Positions 7,701 to 15,333 are shown, counted from the stretch's first letter. The stretch: 20,764 nt of DNA from CBDUVZ01 sp965370805 (GCA_965370805.1 CBDUVZ010000050.1:1-20764); one strand, 5' to 3'. Made by a program: numbers and translations. The notes: generated by a model from the sequence alone, not told the origin.

Positions 7701-7940
7701 GGTGATGCGCAGCTTGAGGATGTTGTCGCGCACGTGCCGGTAGAGTTCCGGGTCGTTCTCGCGCAGCCGGTTGAGGATGCGTTCCTTCATTTCGGCCGCG
7801 GCTTTCTCGGTGAAGGTGATGGTGAGGATGCGTTCCGGCTTGACCCCGGTCTTGAGCAGTTCGATGTAGCGGCGGCTGAGTCTCTCGGTCTTGCCCGAGC
7901 CGGCCGGGGAGAGGACGATGAGGTTCTGCAGGCCGCTCAT
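4761..7940 (-). CDS. AddA/RecB-like UvrD-family helicase-nuclease
   Basis: This 1059-residue SF1A helicase fused to a RecB-type nuclease processes DNA ends for recombination. Helicase motifs in order: Walker A 'SPAGSGKT' (11-18), Ia 'TFTEKAAAEMKERI', 'TTIHAFCLSLLRRFA', Walker B 'LVDEFQDTS' (about 330), III 'VGDDKQSIYMFRG' (about 370), IV 'NYRS' (about 411), V 'MTVHGAKGLQF' (about 706) and VI 'LLYVACTRPRD' (about 778). The C-terminal nuclease has 'GDVVHAVLEQ' (about 900), 'GRIDRV', 'YDYKT' (about 1002) and 'QQLKHYA', all with catalytic residues present. ATG 7940 is chosen because GAGGTG lies six bases upstream; the GTG at 7949 overlaps that site. The linker between helicase and nuclease contains about 29 residues encoded by interspersed repeat DNA. 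It lies 78 bp after the AddB-like gene, its probable partner. Confidence 0.88.
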   Translation of the reverse strand: MSGLQNLIVLSPAGSGKTERLSRRYIELLKTGVKPERILTITFTEKAAAEMKERILNRLRENDPELYRHVRDNILKLRITTIHAFCLSLLRRFAPSLGLDPRIEVLADPAEVWDRARYDTLMRIAEHERDSADYKTLMDLVSGRRAQGWPALAAEFDGYFLRAGAIIRARLVEVDETRIDALAGVLQNDPHGPERIPGYAALFPDKWDDATRDRVTAQLEQPDVRETYLTKSLSPRKGRGKDKESFAAWTEAMSRYRALLVTKLEYRAFQRRFGLFQDRFLAAYIGAKRQAGLVDFQDIEYQALKLLSENDDWQNVLRAFDEQTDHLLVDEFQDTSFLQWGIIDKLTEEWRAGEGAKTDQGISPTIFLVGDDKQSIYMFRGAKVEVFATARNELKKWLGPTRLEEEFPQDNYRSLQAIIDFNNALFSRLMDAKKNDPPWQTRYIEFIRGRKNDRPGLVEILLQPTDAKMAERRAAEAHTIANRIQSLVGTHEVFDPNPDGPEIGRPCEHKDIAILLRKRTHLHIYEQALREADIPFIVVGGIGFWTEPETGHLLGLLRFLVDPADDLALYAALRGPLLRVPEPELFFANQETGSCFLDRLRARAETSAELRVAIDRLDDWLAQVRHRPLAHVLEQVLSDTEGWRSFWEPQRRANVRKLLQVIEDSGLHGDHPLRLLDSLGRSDLGRESNAGIPTEDRNAVRLMTVHGAKGLQFPVMFLPGLDLKRKGKAGDPQTIIEERGPNEVLVSHITDKAARDLSPFHQEHRLKELEEHKRLLYVACTRPRDVLILTGAWTPRRKGTWLEWLEQHLGLTRTEEGFKLGLDLPGVRVTALPAVAPSSSKSLRGSEATEAISNLKSTISNLQSLVHPAPLDPGPASRIEPVVRNIRTDYQHYADDLIGLGDVVHAVLEQISNGHLTPDPESLAPETRRLIRIHGLPLDRLDDYVETVLKQVAGLKNDPELWDIIRPREDGRAELPFMLKQGERIYSGRIDRVILTDKEVRIYDYKTYTIKEEEIPTRAAEYHNQQLKHYAHACEALYPDREVSTFLIFTALPKLIKTP
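5341..5427. repeat. Composite repeat inserted in frame in the AddA-like gene
   Basis: On the coding strand a 'tcattgcgaggaagcgaagc' word is followed by tandem 'aatctcaaatctacaatctc' words. They encode 'SLRGSEATEAISNLKSTISN' and a few more residues. The same two words occur in the same order at 17499-17571 between genes. The insert falls at about residues 838-867, between helicase motif VI and the nuclease, and contains no stop. Confidence 0.85.
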
Positions 7941-8018
7941 CAAGGGCACCTCGCGGCCAGGTCAGAAGTCAGAATGCAGAAGTGTGAATGGGGAAGGTTC
8001 GGTTTCAACATTCCGGTT
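7941..8018. other. Gap between the AddB-like and AddA-like genes with a repeat fragment
   Basis: The gap contains the Shine-Dalgarno GAGGTG for AddA near 7945-7952 and a 'cagaagtcagaatgcagaag' repeat word (about 7962-7981). I see no promoter or terminator. Confidence 0.5.
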
Positions 8019-10856
8019 CTATCCTTCCAGCTTCCTGTCTTCGTCGCGCCGGTCGCACAGGTAGGCGAGTTCGCAATTGCGGCAGGTCTGTTCGTTCGCG
8101 TCCGCTGCCGGGAACCGGCCGGTCCGGATGGCGGTGACGATTTCACGGGCGTTGTCGAGCGCGGCTCGGACCAGTTGTTCGACCGTGTAGTCGCGGCGCG
8201 CGAGCCATACCAGTTCGCCGTCGCGGACGGCCCAGACGCCGATGTTGTCGATTGCCTTGTCCGGGAACCGGTCCTGCAGGAGCCGGGCGTAAAGCGGGAG
8301 TTGGAGATGGGTGCGGTCCTGCGTGACCGCGCGGCCGCTGATTCCCGCGGTGGACCCGGTCTTGTAGTCGATGACCCGGAACGACTGGTCGTCGGTGTCG
8401 ACCCGGTCGGCCCGTCCGTGGATGCGGAGTCCGGGTTCGGGTTCGCCGCTGACGCGCGATTCGGTGCGATGGGGCAGATAGCCTTCGTCGCGCAGCTCCT
8501 GTTCGCAGCGGATGAAGTCCGGGAGGACGTTGTCGAACACCCGGCGCGCCACCTGTTCCCAGAACGCGGGCAGCCCGGCATCCTTCAGCGCGCGGTCGAG
8601 TTCCGCGCGGGCCCGGGCCGGGACCTGTTCGAGCGGGACCGGACCGTCGGCGTACAGTTCTTCGAATACCTTGTGGACGAGCAGTCCCCACTGGGCCGCG
8701 TCGATTTCGAACGCGGGCTCGGGCGGGGCTTCGAGTCTCATCACCCGTTCGAGGTAGAACAGGAACGGGCAGCGGCGGTAGCTTTCAAGCCCGGTGACGC
8801 TGATTGACTTGTCCGGGCCGAACCGGGCCGCGAGCGCCTGCAGCACGTCCGCCCGGCCGCTGAAGTCGACCGGGCGGGTCAGGTCCGCGAGCGGTACGTT
8901 GTCGCGTTCGCCTTCGGATTGCTGGAGTTCCCCGGGCGAGAGGATTGCCGGGTCGCGCGGGACCGGCACGGGCGCAGCTTCGAGGAACGGGGTGGGCAGG
9001 ATGAGATTGTCCCCGTCCGAGTTGTGGTAGGAGAGGAACGGCTCGGCCGGGCTGCAGCGCAGGGTACGGGCGAAGTGGAAACGCTGCCAGTCGCGGTGGT
9101 GGTCGATGTCGGGCATGCCCAGTTTCCGGCGCAACCGGTCGGGCAGGATCGGGTCGGTCGGGTATCGGGCGGGCAGGTCGGTTTCAGCCAGGCCGCCGAA
9201 GTAGAGGTGTTCGGGTTCGAGGCCGAGCGTTTCCTCCATGTCAACTACGGTGATGCCGGATTCGCGCCGGCCCGCGGTGTCGCGCGTGCGCAGTCCGACG
9301 AGATAGCGGAGCGTGCGGATGAACTCCGGGCCGGTGGTCGCGAGCGGACCGGCCGCGTGGTCGAGGTCGATGAGCGCGTCGAGGACGTCGTAGAGCGCAC
9401 GTTTGTCCGCGCGCAGTTCACGTTCAGCTTCATCCTGCTTCGGGTCGAGGATTGTGTCCCGGAACGCGGTGATTTCGAGGAACTGCTTCAAGGCCTGTAC
9501 GTGCTGCCCGAGTGTGGTCCAACGCTTGTCGTTCTTGAGCAGGATGGCTTGAGCCAGGCCGAGCGCCTTTCGGACCCGGGCCTGGAGACTGCGCGCGCTT
9601 TCCTGTTCGTCCTCGTCCAGGTCAGTGTCGGTCATGAGCAGACGCTGACCGATGTTCAGCCAGTTGCGGCGGCCTTTGATGATGCCGGCCCGGCGGGACG
9701 CGAGGTTGATTGCGGCTGCGGCTTGTTCCGGTTTGGTGTTATCGGTGTCATCGGGCAGGCGCAGGAGGTTGGGGAACCAGGGCGAGGAAAGGAAAGCCGC
9801 GGTCGCCAGCCGTTCATAGTCGTTTTCAAGCGCGCGGAGCAGTTCCATTGTCGCGACGATCGGCGGCGAGGTGGTCAGGCGCGGGTTCGGGTAGATACTC
9901 GCGGGCAGGCCGTAGCGGGCGAAGACGCGCTCGACCAGCGGCGCGTACCGGGACAGGCGCGGGAACGCGACCACGGTGCGGTGCAGTTCCGGGGCGGAGT
10001 CGAGGAAGCGGCGTTTGATGTGGCGGGCGATGCCGGCTACTTCTTCCTCGATAGTCGGGAAGGCGTGCAGCACGGGTTCGACCCCGGGCTGAGCCGGAAC
10101 GTCTTCCTGCTCGAACCCGCCGACCTGGTTGAGGAAGGAATGGAATGCGGCTGGGAGCGCGCTTGCCGGGTTCGGTCCCGCGGCATGGGCGAACGCGAGT
10201 GTGTGTTCGGCGTGCTCGATGAACGCGGCGAGGAACCGTTGTTCGAGCCGGTCCGGCGCGACGAAGCTGTCGAGGATGAGAACCCGGGGTCGGGGCAGGC
10301 GGTTGAGCGATTCCGTGGCCGAAGCAAGGACGTCTTCGCGGTCGGCCCAGTCGAGTTTCTCAAGGAGTTGTTCGTAGCGCTCCATGACCGTAAGCGCTTC
10401 CAGGGCACGGCGCAGCGGTTCGTCGAACCCGGCCAGTTCCTCCCGGAACGTGTCGGCCAGCCGGTCGCGGTTTTCGGTCGGGACGTGGCGCTTGACGTCG
10501 GTGATGAAGTCGCCGACCGCGCGCGCGTAGCCGAGCGTTGTCTTCGGGTCTGTGTCCTTGAGCAGGTGCCGGACGAGCAGGGGTTTGAGTTCGGACGGGA
10601 ACGGGCGTCGGGTGCCGCCCTGCTCGTGGATTTCGGCTGCGAGCGGGCCGAGGGTATGGAACCGGGGCGCGAGCAGGGCCGGCCGGTCAACCAGTTGCGC
10701 GAACCGGAGCTGGGTGGCGCGGAGCTTGCGCGGGCTGGGGGTAAGGTAGAGGATGCGGTCGCAGGCGCGGTCCGGGACGAGCGCTATGGCTGCTTCAAGC
10801 AGCCGGTCGGTTGCGCCCCGCGTGCCGAACGACCCGACAAAGAGGGTGCGGGGCAA
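8019..10856 (-). CDS. AddB-like PD-(D/E)XK exonuclease with iron-sulfur staple
   Basis: This 945-residue protein is the likely second subunit of an AddAB-type helicase-nuclease. The N-terminal half is helicase-like but the P-loop position reads 'VGSFGTRGATDRL' with no GKT/S, so ATP binding is probably lost. The C-terminal nuclease has 'GLLVHKVFEELY' (about 725), 'GRADRVD' (about 817), 'VIDYKTGS' (about 828) and 'LQLPLYARLL' (about 853). Four cysteines in the AddB arrangement, one in 'RRCPFLFYLE' (about 693) and C-x2-C-x5-C in 'CRNCELAYLC' (about 925-934), predict a 4Fe-4S cluster pinning the nuclease fold. It starts at a TTG, the first possible start after an in-frame stop, 18 nt behind the small basic protein gene. 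No Shine-Dalgarno is evident. Confidence 0.82.
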   Translation of the reverse strand: MPRTLFVGSFGTRGATDRLLEAAIALVPDRACDRILYLTPSPRKLRATQLRFAQLVDRPALLAPRFHTLGPLAAEIHEQGGTRRPFPSELKPLLVRHLLKDTDPKTTLGYARAVGDFITDVKRHVPTENRDRLADTFREELAGFDEPLRRALEALTVMERYEQLLEKLDWADREDVLASATESLNRLPRPRVLILDSFVAPDRLEQRFLAAFIEHAEHTLAFAHAAGPNPASALPAAFHSFLNQVGGFEQEDVPAQPGVEPVLHAFPTIEEEVAGIARHIKRRFLDSAPELHRTVVAFPRLSRYAPLVERVFARYGLPASIYPNPRLTTSPPIVATMELLRALENDYERLATAAFLSSPWFPNLLRLPDDTDNTKPEQAAAAINLASRRAGIIKGRRNWLNIGQRLLMTDTDLDEDEQESARSLQARVRKALGLAQAILLKNDKRWTTLGQHVQALKQFLEITAFRDTILDPKQDEAERELRADKRALYDVLDALIDLDHAAGPLATTGPEFIRTLRYLVGLRTRDTAGRRESGITVVDMEETLGLEPEHLYFGGLAETDLPARYPTDPILPDRLRRKLGMPDIDHHRDWQRFHFARTLRCSPAEPFLSYHNSDGDNLILPTPFLEAAPVPVPRDPAILSPGELQQSEGERDNVPLADLTRPVDFSGRADVLQALAARFGPDKSISVTGLESYRRCPFLFYLERVMRLEAPPEPAFEIDAAQWGLLVHKVFEELYADGPVPLEQVPARARAELDRALKDAGLPAFWEQVARRVFDNVLPDFIRCEQELRDEGYLPHRTESRVSGEPEPGLRIHGRADRVDTDDQSFRVIDYKTGSTAGISGRAVTQDRTHLQLPLYARLLQDRFPDKAIDNIGVWAVRDGELVWLARRDYTVEQLVRAALDNAREIVTAIRTGRFPAADANEQTCRNCELAYLCDRRDEDRKLEG

Positions 10857-10874
10857 GCGTCGTAGTTGTTGCTG

Positions 10875-10988
10875 CTAGTCGGACTTGCCCTGCGTCTTGG
10901 CGGCTTCCCGCTGGCGCAGCTTGCGGCGCTTCAGCTTCACCGACTTGAGGTGGAGCTTGCGCTTAGCCTTGGTCTTGCTTCGTGCCAT
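10875..10988 (-). CDS. 37-residue highly basic small protein
   Basis: The peptide begins MARSKTKAKRKLHLKSVKLK, continues with more Arg/Lys and ends in KTQGKSD. Over 40 percent of residues are Lys or Arg, with a single His and no Cys. It has a good Shine-Dalgarno (AGGAG, 10993-10997) five bases before the ATG. It lies 44 bp after the EF-Tu-domain-like gene and 18 bp before the AddB-like gene, all on one strand. The composition suggests RNA or DNA binding, perhaps ribosome-associated given its neighbours, but I recognise no family. Coding status rests on start, Shine-Dalgarno, operon spacing and composition. Confidence 0.72.
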   Translation of the reverse strand: MARSKTKAKRKLHLKSVKLKRRKLRQREAAKTQGKSD

Positions 10989-11032
10989 GTTTCTCCTTTT
11001 CCGGCTGTGCTGTGATACAGCGGCCTGAGGTT

Positions 11033-11290
11033 TCAGTCAATTACCTTGAACACTTCATCGTGCTCGTGGACGTGGACCCCGATTTTGAGCCCGACTTCCT
11101 GTCCCTTTTCGAGTTTATCAACCTGTTCGTGCTCGACCTGCATCGACTCGACTTGCTGGGTGTGGTCGGTGGTGTGGCCTTTGATGTGGATTGTGTCGCC
11201 GACCGACAGGTCTCCGTCAGTGAGTTTGACGATAGCGACATTGACTTTGCCGAAGTAGTGGGTTACGACCCCGACTTTCGTTTCCGGCAT
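11033..11290 (-). CDS. Translation elongation factor-like protein (EF-Tu domain 2 fold)
   Basis: This 85-residue protein is a lone EF-Tu/IF2 domain-2-like beta-barrel: 'KVGVVTHYFGKVNVAIVKL', then 'LSVGDTIHIKGHTTDHTQQV', 'ESMQVEHEQV' and 'KGQEVGLKIGVHVHEHDEV'. This matches the small stand-alone 'translation elongation factor-like' family of about 80-90 residues; its biochemical role is not established. The ATG has a perfect GGAGG (11296-11300). It starts 9 nt after the asnS stop, so it is almost certainly co-transcribed with asnS. Confidence 0.88.
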   Translation of the reverse strand: MPETKVGVVTHYFGKVNVAIVKLTDGDLSVGDTIHIKGHTTDHTQQVESMQVEHEQVDKLEKGQEVGLKIGVHVHEHDEVFKVID

Positions 11291-11299
11291 GGTGGCCTC

Positions 11300-12595
11300 C
11301 TAGGGGTAGACCTTTTCCAGCAGCCGCGGGAACGGAATGGCCTCCCGGACGTGATTGATTCCGCAGATCCAGGCGACGGTGCGTTCGAGTCCCAGACCGA
11401 AGCCGGAATGGGGGAAGGAGCCGTAGCGCCGTACGTCCAGATACCATTCGAACGCCTGCCGCGGCAGGTTGTGTTCCTTGATTCTCTTTTCGAGTTCTTT
11501 CAGGTTGTCTTCGCGCTGGCCCCCGCCGGCGATTTCGCCGTAGCCTTCGGGCGCAATCATGTCAACCGCGAGCGCCAGTTCCGGGTCGGATGAGTCCCGC
11601 TTCATATAGAACGCCTTGATTGCGGCCGGATAGCGATGCACGAGCACCGGCCGGTCGAAGCTCTCGCCGATGACCGTTTCGTCTTCGGCACCGAAATCGT
11701 CGCCGAACTCGACAGTCTTGCCTTTCTTCCGGAGCAGCTCGACGGCGTCGGCGTAGGTGATGCGGGGGAAAGGTTTCACAATCGCTTCGAGCTTGCCGAC
11801 GTCCCGTTCGAGGATTTCCAGTTCCGGGCGCCGGTGTTCGAGTACGCGCTGGACAACGCTGACGACCAGCTCCTCTGCCAGGTCCATGTCTCCGTCAAGG
11901 TCCATGAACGCGACTTCGGGCTCGAGCATCCAGAACTCGGTGATGTGGCGCCGGGTCTTGGACTTCTCGGCCCGGAATGTCGGGCCGAAGCAGTAGGTCT
12001 TGCGCACCGCGGCGCAGATCGGCTCGTTGTAGAGCTGGCCGGACTGGGTCAGGAATACCGGCTCGCCGTAGTAATCGACACTAAAGAGCGTGGTGGTGCC
12101 TTCGCACGCGGCCGGGGTCAGGATCGGGGTGTCGCCCAGGATGAAGCCGTTGTCGTCCAGGTAGTCGCGGCACGCCTTGATTATCTCGCTGCGGATGCGG
12201 AGGATGGCGAACTGACGCTGGGAACGGAGCCAGAGGTGGCGGTGCTTCATCAGGAAATCGATTCCGTGTTCCTTGGGCGTAATCGGGTAGGGTTCGGCCA
12301 GGCCGATGAGCTTCATGTCGGCGGCGGTCAACTCGTAGCCGCCGGGCGCGCGCTTGTCCTCGCGGACCGTGCCGGTGATCTCGACCGAGGATTCCTGGGT
12401 AACCGAGTCGGCCAGTTCGAACGCCTGCTCGGAGACTTCGTTCCTCAGGAAGACGCACTGGATGATGCCGGTGCCGTCCCGGAGTATGACGAACCGAATC
12501 TTGCCGGACGAGCGCTTGTTGTGAACCCAGCCCCTGAGGGTCACCGGGAGGTTCTGATGACGGCCAATCTGTTCGACGAGTGCTTCCTGCTCCAT
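11300..12595 (-). CDS. asnS: Asparaginyl-tRNA synthetase
   Basis: This 431-residue class IIb aminoacyl-tRNA synthetase charges tRNA-Asn with asparagine in the cytoplasm. The N-terminal OB-fold anticodon-binding domain (residues 1-105, 'VTLRGWVHNKRSSGKIRFVILRD') is followed by the catalytic core. The core has 'HRHLWLRS', 'EGTTTLFSVDYYGEPVFLTQ', motif 2 'FGPTFRAEKSKTRRHITEFW', motif 3 'GFGLGLERTVAWICGI' and the AsnRS-type end 'EAIPFPRLLEKVYP'. Length is typical. The ATG has no Shine-Dalgarno, but a -10 box ends 6 nt upstream, so the mRNA is predicted to be leaderless. It heads a same-strand run that continues through the EF-like protein, basic peptide and AddB/AddA-like genes. Confidence 0.95.
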   Translation of the reverse strand: MEQEALVEQIGRHQNLPVTLRGWVHNKRSSGKIRFVILRDGTGIIQCVFLRNEVSEQAFELADSVTQESSVEITGTVREDKRAPGGYELTAADMKLIGLAEPYPITPKEHGIDFLMKHRHLWLRSQRQFAILRIRSEIIKACRDYLDDNGFILGDTPILTPAACEGTTTLFSVDYYGEPVFLTQSGQLYNEPICAAVRKTYCFGPTFRAEKSKTRRHITEFWMLEPEVAFMDLDGDMDLAEELVVSVVQRVLEHRRPELEILERDVGKLEAIVKPFPRITYADAVELLRKKGKTVEFGDDFGAEDETVIGESFDRPVLVHRYPAAIKAFYMKRDSSDPELALAVDMIAPEGYGEIAGGGQREDNLKELEKRIKEHNLPRQAFEWYLDVRRYGSFPHSGFGLGLERTVAWICGINHVREAIPFPRLLEKVYP

Positions 12596-12601
12596 GCACG
12601 G

Positions 12602-12629
12602 ATTGTATCAGCGGGTCTACTCAGGTCAA
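12602..12629 (-). promoter_or_regulatory. asnS promoter, leaderless type
   Basis: On the minus strand TTGACC (12629-12624), a 16-bp spacer and TACAAT (12607-12602) precede the asnS ATG by 6 nt. The expected transcription start coincides with the start codon. There is no Shine-Dalgarno between them. Confidence 0.75.
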
Positions 12630-12658
12630 GCGCAGGGATGAATTCCGAAAACCGACAT

Positions 12659-12825
12659 GGGAACTACACCACAAAGGCACGAAGAGCACAAAGACGAGGG
12701 CCGGAGTCAGATGGAAGCGTCACCTGATGGGTGTGCTCAATCGCAGGCAACGGAACGGCGCAAAACCGCGTTCAGTCTGAGTTCTGGCCTTAGTGACTTT
12801 GTGTCCTGGTGGTTCAACTTCGGTT
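12659..12825. repeat. Repeat fragments between the PBP4-like gene and asnS
   Basis: A 'caccacaaaggcacgaagag' word (about 12666-12690) faces an inverted counterpart 'actttgtgtcctggtggttc' (about 12794-12813). About 100 bp lie between them. No gene is seen here; GC content and words match the other repeat clusters. Confidence 0.65.
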
Positions 12826-12849
12826 CCTGAGATGAGTCCGGCGTTCCGG

Positions 12850-13760
12850 TCAGCGGGGGTCTGCGTTGTCCGACAGCGCCCGCGCGTTGTCGTGATACAG
12901 CGCGAGCAGGAGTTGGGTGAAGAGCCGGTAGGCGGAACGGCCACTGGTGCAGTTGTTGGCCAGGAACGAGAAAGCGAAAGTGTCGGTCTCCGCGGACAGG
13001 TAGCCGGATAGGGCAAAGGTCGCTTTGATGTATCCGGTTTTGGCTCTCACCCGGTGGCCGAGGCCCAGACCCTTGTATGCCAGGGTGCTCCTTGAGCCGG
13101 GCTGCGGCAGGACGTTCCAGTAGAGTTCCCGGTGTTCGGAGCGGTACATAGCGCGCAGGAGCATCACCAGGGTAATCGGCGCGACCCGGTTTCGCGGGGA
13201 CCGGCCTGAGCCGTCGGCGACCAGCAGCCCGGGTCGGGGAATCCGGGCCGAGTCAAGGAAGGCGCCGACGAGGTCCGGCAGCTTCACGTGTCGGGATCGG
13301 CAGACGGCCCGGGCCAGCCAGTTGGCCAGCCGGTTGTCGCTCTGCCACCCGGTCCAGACCAGGTATCGGTAGCCTTCGGGTCCGGCCGGGAAATCCATGC
13401 CCAGGGTTTCGGCCGCAGCCGAATCGACCAGGACCTGGTGCGTCTTGTGCCGTGACTTGCGCAGCCGGGTTTCGATTGTCCGGGCCAGGGTGGTGTCCCA
13501 GTTGTCGAGGGCGCAGGCGAGGGTGAACAGTTTCTGGTTCGAAGCCGGTGCCAGGGCGCAACTCTCGTTGGAACCGAACAGGAGCGAGTCGTGCTTCAGG
13601 GAGAAGACCGCGACGCCGAGGAGCCAGCAACTGTCCGCCGCGTACCGGTCAACGGTCTGCTTGAGTCGGAGCTTGATGTCCGGCGCGGGCTCGGGTGGCC
13701 GGGCGCATGCGGCAAGGATCAGGCTGAACGCAGCCAGGCCAGCGAGCAGCAGCGCGGCAT
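12850..13760 (-). CDS. dacB: Compact PBP4-type D-alanyl-D-alanine carboxypeptidase lipoprotein, start disrupted
   Basis: This is a periplasmic peptidoglycan D,D-carboxypeptidase/endopeptidase of the S13 (DacB) family. All three active-site motifs are in one frame: S-N-Q-K in 'LAPASNQKLFTLACAL', S-D-N in 'TGWQSDNRLANWLAR' and K-T-G in 'RVRAKTGYIKATFALSGYL', plus 'VADGSGRSPRNRV'. The open frame runs back through a lipobox 'LILAAC' and hydrophobic 'LLLAGLAAF' to a stop at 13780, but has no ATG, GTG or TTG before residue 119. An ATG at 13760 with upstream AGGA is one base out of frame; adding one base after it would give MPRLLLAGLAAFSLILAAC, a perfect lipoprotein signal. So there is either a single-base deletion (biological or assembly) or a rare start (ATA 13770, CTG 13752). 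At about 300 residues it lacks the large inserts of 470-residue PBP4. It directly follows the propeller gene. Confidence 0.8.
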
Positions 13761-13779
13761 TCGGTCCTATTCCCGGCTC

Positions 13780-15264
13780 CTACTCGGTCAGGACCAGGCG
13801 TGCGGTCTGCTTTTGTCCTCCGGCGCTGACCCGCAGGAAGTAGACCCCGGCCGGGAGCTTCTCGTTTCGGTCGTTCCTTCCGTCCCAGGTCAGGACGTGG
13901 GTGCCGGTAGCCTGGTTGCCGTTCGCCAGGGTCCGCACCTGCGTACCAAGGGCATCACAGACAGTGACGCGCACCGGGCTGCTCTGCGGCAGTTGATAGC
14001 TGATGCTGACGTGCCCGGAGAACGGGTTGGGCGCGGTCCGGCAGATGAGGCCGGGTGTGCGGATCGGGTTCGGACCGGCAATCCCGGTCGGGTCCGGGGG
14101 GAACCGGAGGAGCCAGATGTCGCCGCTTCCGCTGCTGAAGGACCTGGTTGACCCGGTGAACGCGTATCCGCCGTCTGTGGTCAGGCATAGTCCTTTGCCT
14201 TCTTCGACCTCGTCGCCGCCGTACTCCCGGGTCCAAAGCGTGTCGCCGTCGGCGTCGGTGCGCACGAGCCAGAAGTCGTGATCGCTTCCGCCGTACGACT
14301 GGGTGGTCCCGCCGAAGAGATACCCGCCGTCCGGGAGAATCCGCAGCGCGATGCCGTTGTCGTAGTTCGACCCGCCGTAGGTTTTGGACCAGGTGCTGTT
14401 GCCCAGGGAATCGGTTTTGATCAGCCAGAAGTCCGACTGGCCGGCCCCGTACGACATCGTGTACCCGCCGACGATGTATCCGCCATCCGCGGTCTGATAG
14501 ACCCGGGAACCGCTATCCCAGCTTGACCCGCCGAAGGTCTGAGTCCAGAGCGTGTCGCCGGTGCTGTCGATGCGGACCAGCCAGACGTCGTAGCTGCCGG
14601 CTCCGTGCGACTTGGTCCAGCCGGTGGCGATGCACCCGTTGTCCGAAGTCGCGGACATGCCCCAGGCCATGTCTTCCTGCGTTCCGCCGTAGGTCCTGGC
14701 CCAGACCGTGTCGCCGTCCGGGGTGAGCTTGATGAACCAGAAGTCCTTGTCCCCGGCCCCGAATGACTTGGTGTACCCGGCGATGACGTAGTTGCCGTCC
14801 GTAGTCACCGCGAACGACTTGCCTTCGTCCTTGTCCGTTCCGCCGAAGGCCCGGGTCCAGAGGGTGTCGCCGATACTGTCGAGTCGGAGGAAGTAGACGT
14901 CAAGCGCGCCGGCACCGTACGACTCGGCGCTGCCGCAGACGAGGTATCCATTGTCCGGGGCCAGTTCGACCCAGTACGCCCGCTCGCTGCTGTCGCCGCC
15001 GTAGTGTCTCCGCCAGTCGAGGTTGCCGATGGAATCGACTTTGGTCAGGTAGGCGTCGTAGAAAGCGGGTGCGCGGGAGTTTGAGATTCCGGCGATGATG
15101 AAGCCCGCGTCCGGGGTCTGCCGGACCGCGTATCCGTAGTCGTTGAGCCATTCGCCGTAGGCTTTGGCCCAGAGCGTGTCGGGCGGGTCGGCGTGCAGCC
15201 CGGATGCGGCGAATGCCGCCAGTGCGATAGCGCCGAGCAATGTCCTGCTGAACAGTCGATTCAT
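13780..15264 (-). CDS. Secreted seven-repeat propeller protein with T9SS-like C-terminal domain
   Basis: This 494-residue protein has a signal peptide (MNRLFSRTLLGAIALAAFA, cleavage near GLHA). Seven repeats of about 52 residues follow the pattern 'DTLW.+.YGG...D.G......DGGY...G.T.S.GAG..D.WL...D..G', which suggests a seven-bladed propeller. The C-terminal part has 'NPFSGHVSISYQLP', 'VRVTVCDALGTQVRTL' and 'LPAGVYFLRVSAGGQKQTARLVL', a FlgD-Ig-like/type A sorting domain. ATG 15264 is chosen over the upstream in-frame start at 15321 because an AGGAA Shine-Dalgarno precedes it and the signal peptide starts there. Surface location is likely; ligand unknown. Its stop directly abuts the PBP4-like gene, so the two may be co-transcribed. 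Confidence 0.9.
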   Translation of the reverse strand: MNRLFSRTLLGAIALAAFAASGLHADPPDTLWAKAYGEWLNDYGYAVRQTPDAGFIIAGISNSRAPAFYDAYLTKVDSIGNLDWRRHYGGDSSERAYWVELAPDNGYLVCGSAESYGAGALDVYFLRLDSIGDTLWTRAFGGTDKDEGKSFAVTTDGNYVIAGYTKSFGAGDKDFWFIKLTPDGDTVWARTYGGTQEDMAWGMSATSDNGCIATGWTKSHGAGSYDVWLVRIDSTGDTLWTQTFGGSSWDSGSRVYQTADGGYIVGGYTMSYGAGQSDFWLIKTDSLGNSTWSKTYGGSNYDNGIALRILPDGGYLFGGTTQSYGGSDHDFWLVRTDADGDTLWTREYGGDEVEEGKGLCLTTDGGYAFTGSTRSFSSGSGDIWLLRFPPDPTGIAGPNPIRTPGLICRTAPNPFSGHVSISYQLPQSSPVRVTVCDALGTQVRTLANGNQATGTHVLTWDGRNDRNEKLPAGVYFLRVSAGGQKQTARLVLTE

Positions 15265-15333
15265 ATCCGGTTCCTTTCGTTCGGTTCCGACTCGCGCATG
15301 GTCACGCGGAGCAGACGCCATGCTATCGTCAAC

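Noticed and set aside
8919..10865. A 648-codon plus-strand open frame opposite the AddB-like gene, and similar long plus-strand frames opposite addA (5517-6485, 6486-7679) and asnS (11636-12727)
   Set aside because: High GC makes antisense frames open. The minus frames contain full motif sets; the plus frames are acidic or Arg-rich with no motifs.
13253..13630. A 125-codon minus-strand frame over the PBP4-like gene
   Set aside because: It overlaps the frame carrying SxxK and lacks any motif; the catalytic frame is the real one.
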